NCBI GenBank assembly: GCA_001632435.1
Contig: KV424146.1
Coordinates: forward strand, 13,889 to 35,199
Direction: 5' to 3'
Length of the DNA stretch: 21,311 nucleotides
Source: Calocera cornea HHB12733
Taxonomy: Eukaryota > Basidiomycota > Dacrymycetes > Dacrymycetales > Dacrymycetaceae
Part shown: piece after piece, positions 19,887-21,311 of the stretch
Layout: each line of letters begins with the position of its first letter
Position numbering within the stretch: position 1 is the stretch's first letter
The notes under the pieces: model-generated
Told to the model about the DNA's origin: nothing
What the model saw: the letters and a program-made list of their open reading frames with translations, nothing else
The model's database searches: none
Made by a program: the position numbers and the translations under genes

Positions 19887-20690
19887 CTATATATTATAAT
19901 GTGACACTTGGACGGACAGGAAATGAGCTGATGTGAAGCGCAATGTGCATTGCTGCATTGCACATCGCACAGCGAACTCACCGCTGAAGAGGGCCAGATT
20001 CATTGTTTGAACACTGCACCAATAAACACCCTCATTTGTATTGAGGAACGCTGCGGTCTGCATTGAACTTTGCGCTGAATTGTTATACCGCTCTCCATCT
20101 TCCAATGGACTTTGTATGTTGCTTCTTGGATTTGCACTGGGCGACCCAGTGATCGGCGGCGATAGGGTGCTGATGGACAGCCAGAAGCACTGCGCAATGT
20201 ATCGAGCAACATCAATCAGACATTGCACAACTGTACAATGCCGCAATGCCCTGATGGCGAAGCACTCAATCATGCCCACCGCAACAGAACACTGATTCAT
20301 TCTAAAATCGATGCGAAGCTCAATGGGCCGGACCGCTCTTCTGAGTTCGGCGTTGCTAAGGATCTTGCTATGCGCAATGCAACGCAGAAAGCAGAACCGT
20401 GCACATAGCTGTAGCAATGCGCAGTGTGCAAGTACCATTAAACGAAGGGAATCTTTTTTTGATATTTCGACTGCCGTACGGCATTGCAGCAGTTTCCGCG
20501 CCTTCGATGGGCAACAATTTTTGGCGATGGGCATTGATCTCCAGGCGGAGATAAACGAAAGCCCAACAATATGTCCATTGGGCGGAGGCAAATCGAAGAC
20601 GCGCACTCCGTGTAAGCGCGCTTCCTCCAGGCACTGCACGTGCATCGGAGGCAAATGCGACGCATAAACAGCGCCCTCGATTCTGCTCAC
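19887..20690 (-). CDS. Possible second, antisense reading frame in the KDZ element
   Basis: A 267-codon open frame on the minus strand fills the 3' flank of the transposase gene and converges on it. It opens with a Met-Ser-Arg start and has many Cys residues. I recognise no domain. Part of the openness may come from the element's GCANTGC words, which are stop-poor in this frame. A good donor (GCG|GTGAGT near 19983) and later acceptors (CATCAG near 19930) suggest a spliced end rather than one long exon. It could be an accessory gene or simply non-coding subterminal DNA. Confidence 0.25.
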   Translation of the reverse strand: MSRIEGAVYASHLPPMHVQCLEEARLHGVRVFDLPPPNGHIVGLSFISAWRSMPIAKNCCPSKARKLLQCRTAVEISKKDSLRLMVLAHCALLQLCARFCFLRCIAHSKILSNAELRRAVRPIELRIDFRMNQCSVAVGMIECFAIRALRHCTVVQCLIDVARYIAQCFWLSISTLSPPITGSPSANPRSNIQSPLEDGERYNNSAQSSMQTAAFLNTNEGVYWCSVQTMNLALFSGEFAVRCAMQQCTLRFTSAHFLSVQVSHYNI

Positions 20691-20708
20691 TGTCTTCGTC
20701 CCCTATTT

Positions 20709-20738
20709 GTCAGTGGTCAGTGGTCAGTGACCACTGAC
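20709..20738. repeat. Tandem GTCAGTG repeat leading into a perfect 11-bp palindrome
   Basis: GTCAGTG starts at 20709, 20716 and 20723. The right-hand part forms inverted arms 20716-20726 (GTCAGTGGTCA) and 20728-20738 (TGACCACTGAC) around a single G. It lies at the right edge of the KDZ signature and contains its CAGTG/CACTG variant, followed by a run of nine C. It may be a subterminal structure of the transposon. Confidence 0.7.
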
Positions 20739-20930
20739 ACACCGTGCCCCCCCCCATTGCTCATCCCCCTGTGAGGGCACACAGTCTAGCAAGGCTGCCG
20801 ACTAAACCCGACTGAGTCGAAGAGACTGAAGACAAGGGATTCGGGGGAGATCGTGGCTGACAGTATCCAAGAACCAACCAATCGTACCCTTCGTAAGTCC
20901 AACTAGGAGATACGTGGGATGTCAAAAGTA

Positions 20931-21311
20931 GTTCGGATGCAGCAAGCAGAGTTCGGAGAGAGTTCGGATGTTCGGAGTGGGAAGACGGATGTGATGACCA
21001 GGCTTTCTCACAAGACTATGGAGATTCCTCAGAGATCAGATCTAAGGAGAAGCTACCGAAGCTACCGAAGTTTATATACGAGTATACAATCACAGCCTCA
21101 GCTTCTCCCGAAACGCCGAGGTGAGACCCGACACTGCCCAGGACACAGCCAAGGCATAGCCCGCACAGCCGAAGCATAGCCGAGTGGGCACTGCCTTACC
21201 TAAGCCTGTACCAAGTATCCGAAGGTTTATGCCGAAGGTATGACTTTGTAACCGAAGACCTGAATGCGGAGCCGAGTTCTGGGGAACTGTCGAAGGTGGT
21301 CGAAGGTGTCC
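20931..21311. repeat. TTCGG / CCGAA word array, probable edge of another repeat element
   Basis: GTTCGG occurs four times between 20931 and 20975. Then the complementary word takes over: CCGAA near 21056, 21065, 21108, 21169, 21219, 21233 and 21252, with CCGAG or TCGAAGG variants between and up to the window end. A TATA-like TTTATATACG lies at 21071-21080. No protein frame is convincing. It could be a subterminal repeat region of a DNA transposon or a long terminal repeat cut by the window edge. Confidence 0.5.

Larger units (their letters stand above)
15986..20771 (+). mobile_element. KDZ-family DNA transposon (limits approximate)
   Basis: The element is defined by an apparently intact KDZ transposase gene (16164-19792) and by a dense GCANTGC word signature. 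By hand count I find about 80 CATTG or CAATG words between 16.05 and 20.75 kb, roughly one per 57 bp against about one per 512 expected at random. The given limits are the outermost plausible ones: CAGGG at 15986-15990 and CCCTG at 20767-20771 are inverted to each other. Only 5 bp match and no target-site duplication was found, so the true ends are uncertain. It sits upstream of the aquaporin gene and points away from it. Confidence 0.65.

Noticed and set aside
15986..20771. CAGGG (15986-15990) and CCCTG (20767-20771) as terminal inverted repeats of the KDZ element
   Set aside because: Only 5 bp match and the flanking bases do not form a target-site duplication. A CCCTATT flank shared near 15978 and 20701 points to a different pair of ends. 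The ends are left approximate.

Overview
The window is nuclear DNA of a filamentous basidiomycete, most likely an Agaricomycete (possibly Polyporales; the order is an inference). The evidence is many short spliceosomal introns of 46-99 bp, a basidiomycete-style KDZ transposase, and fungal housekeeping genes with conserved eukaryotic motifs. I rebuilt all gene models by hand from splice sites and frame continuity. They are predictions, not transcript-supported.

Layout, left to right. (1) 1-1668, minus: the 5' part of an unrecognised, very GC-rich protein gene that runs off the left edge. (2) 1.7-4.18 kb: non-coding accessory DNA with a Gly-codon-like GC-rich tract, a cluster of five hairpins, and a decayed minisatellite of about 18 bp. 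(3) 4183-9599, plus: a complete 12-exon CFT1/CPSF160 gene for the cleavage and polyadenylation factor, about 1595 aa, with an Arg/Ser/Lys/Glu-rich insert. (4) 9735-11075, minus: a TDG/MUG-family G:T mismatch DNA glycosylase, convergent with CFT1. (5) 14254-15561, minus: a seven-exon aquaporin-family (MIP) gene with variant pore motifs NPC and NSA and one GC-AG intron.

Between these genes lies a 2907-bp head-to-tail tandem duplication (8720-11626 and 11627-14533), with a 2-bp microhomology at the junction and no difference seen between copies. It gives two complete glycosylase genes, at 9735-11075 and 12642-13982. At the junction sit two promoterless 5'-truncated fragments, one of the aquaporin and one of CFT1. 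The outer CFT1 and aquaporin genes stay intact. The duplication is either very recent or an assembly artefact.

From about 16.05 to 20.7 kb is a KDZ-type DNA transposon upstream of the aquaporin and divergent from it. Its transposase gene (16164-19792, ten exons, about 1057 aa) has no stop or frameshift under my model. The element is saturated with the palindromic word GCANTGC (CATTG/CAATG/CACTG/CAGTG) in exons, introns and flanks alike. This is the most unusual signal in the window. The right edge (20.93-21.31 kb) holds a different repeat signature, TTCGG on the left and CCGAA on the right, probably another repeat element cut by the window end.

The host genes do not form a pathway: RNA 3'-end processing, DNA repair and membrane transport are simply neighbours.
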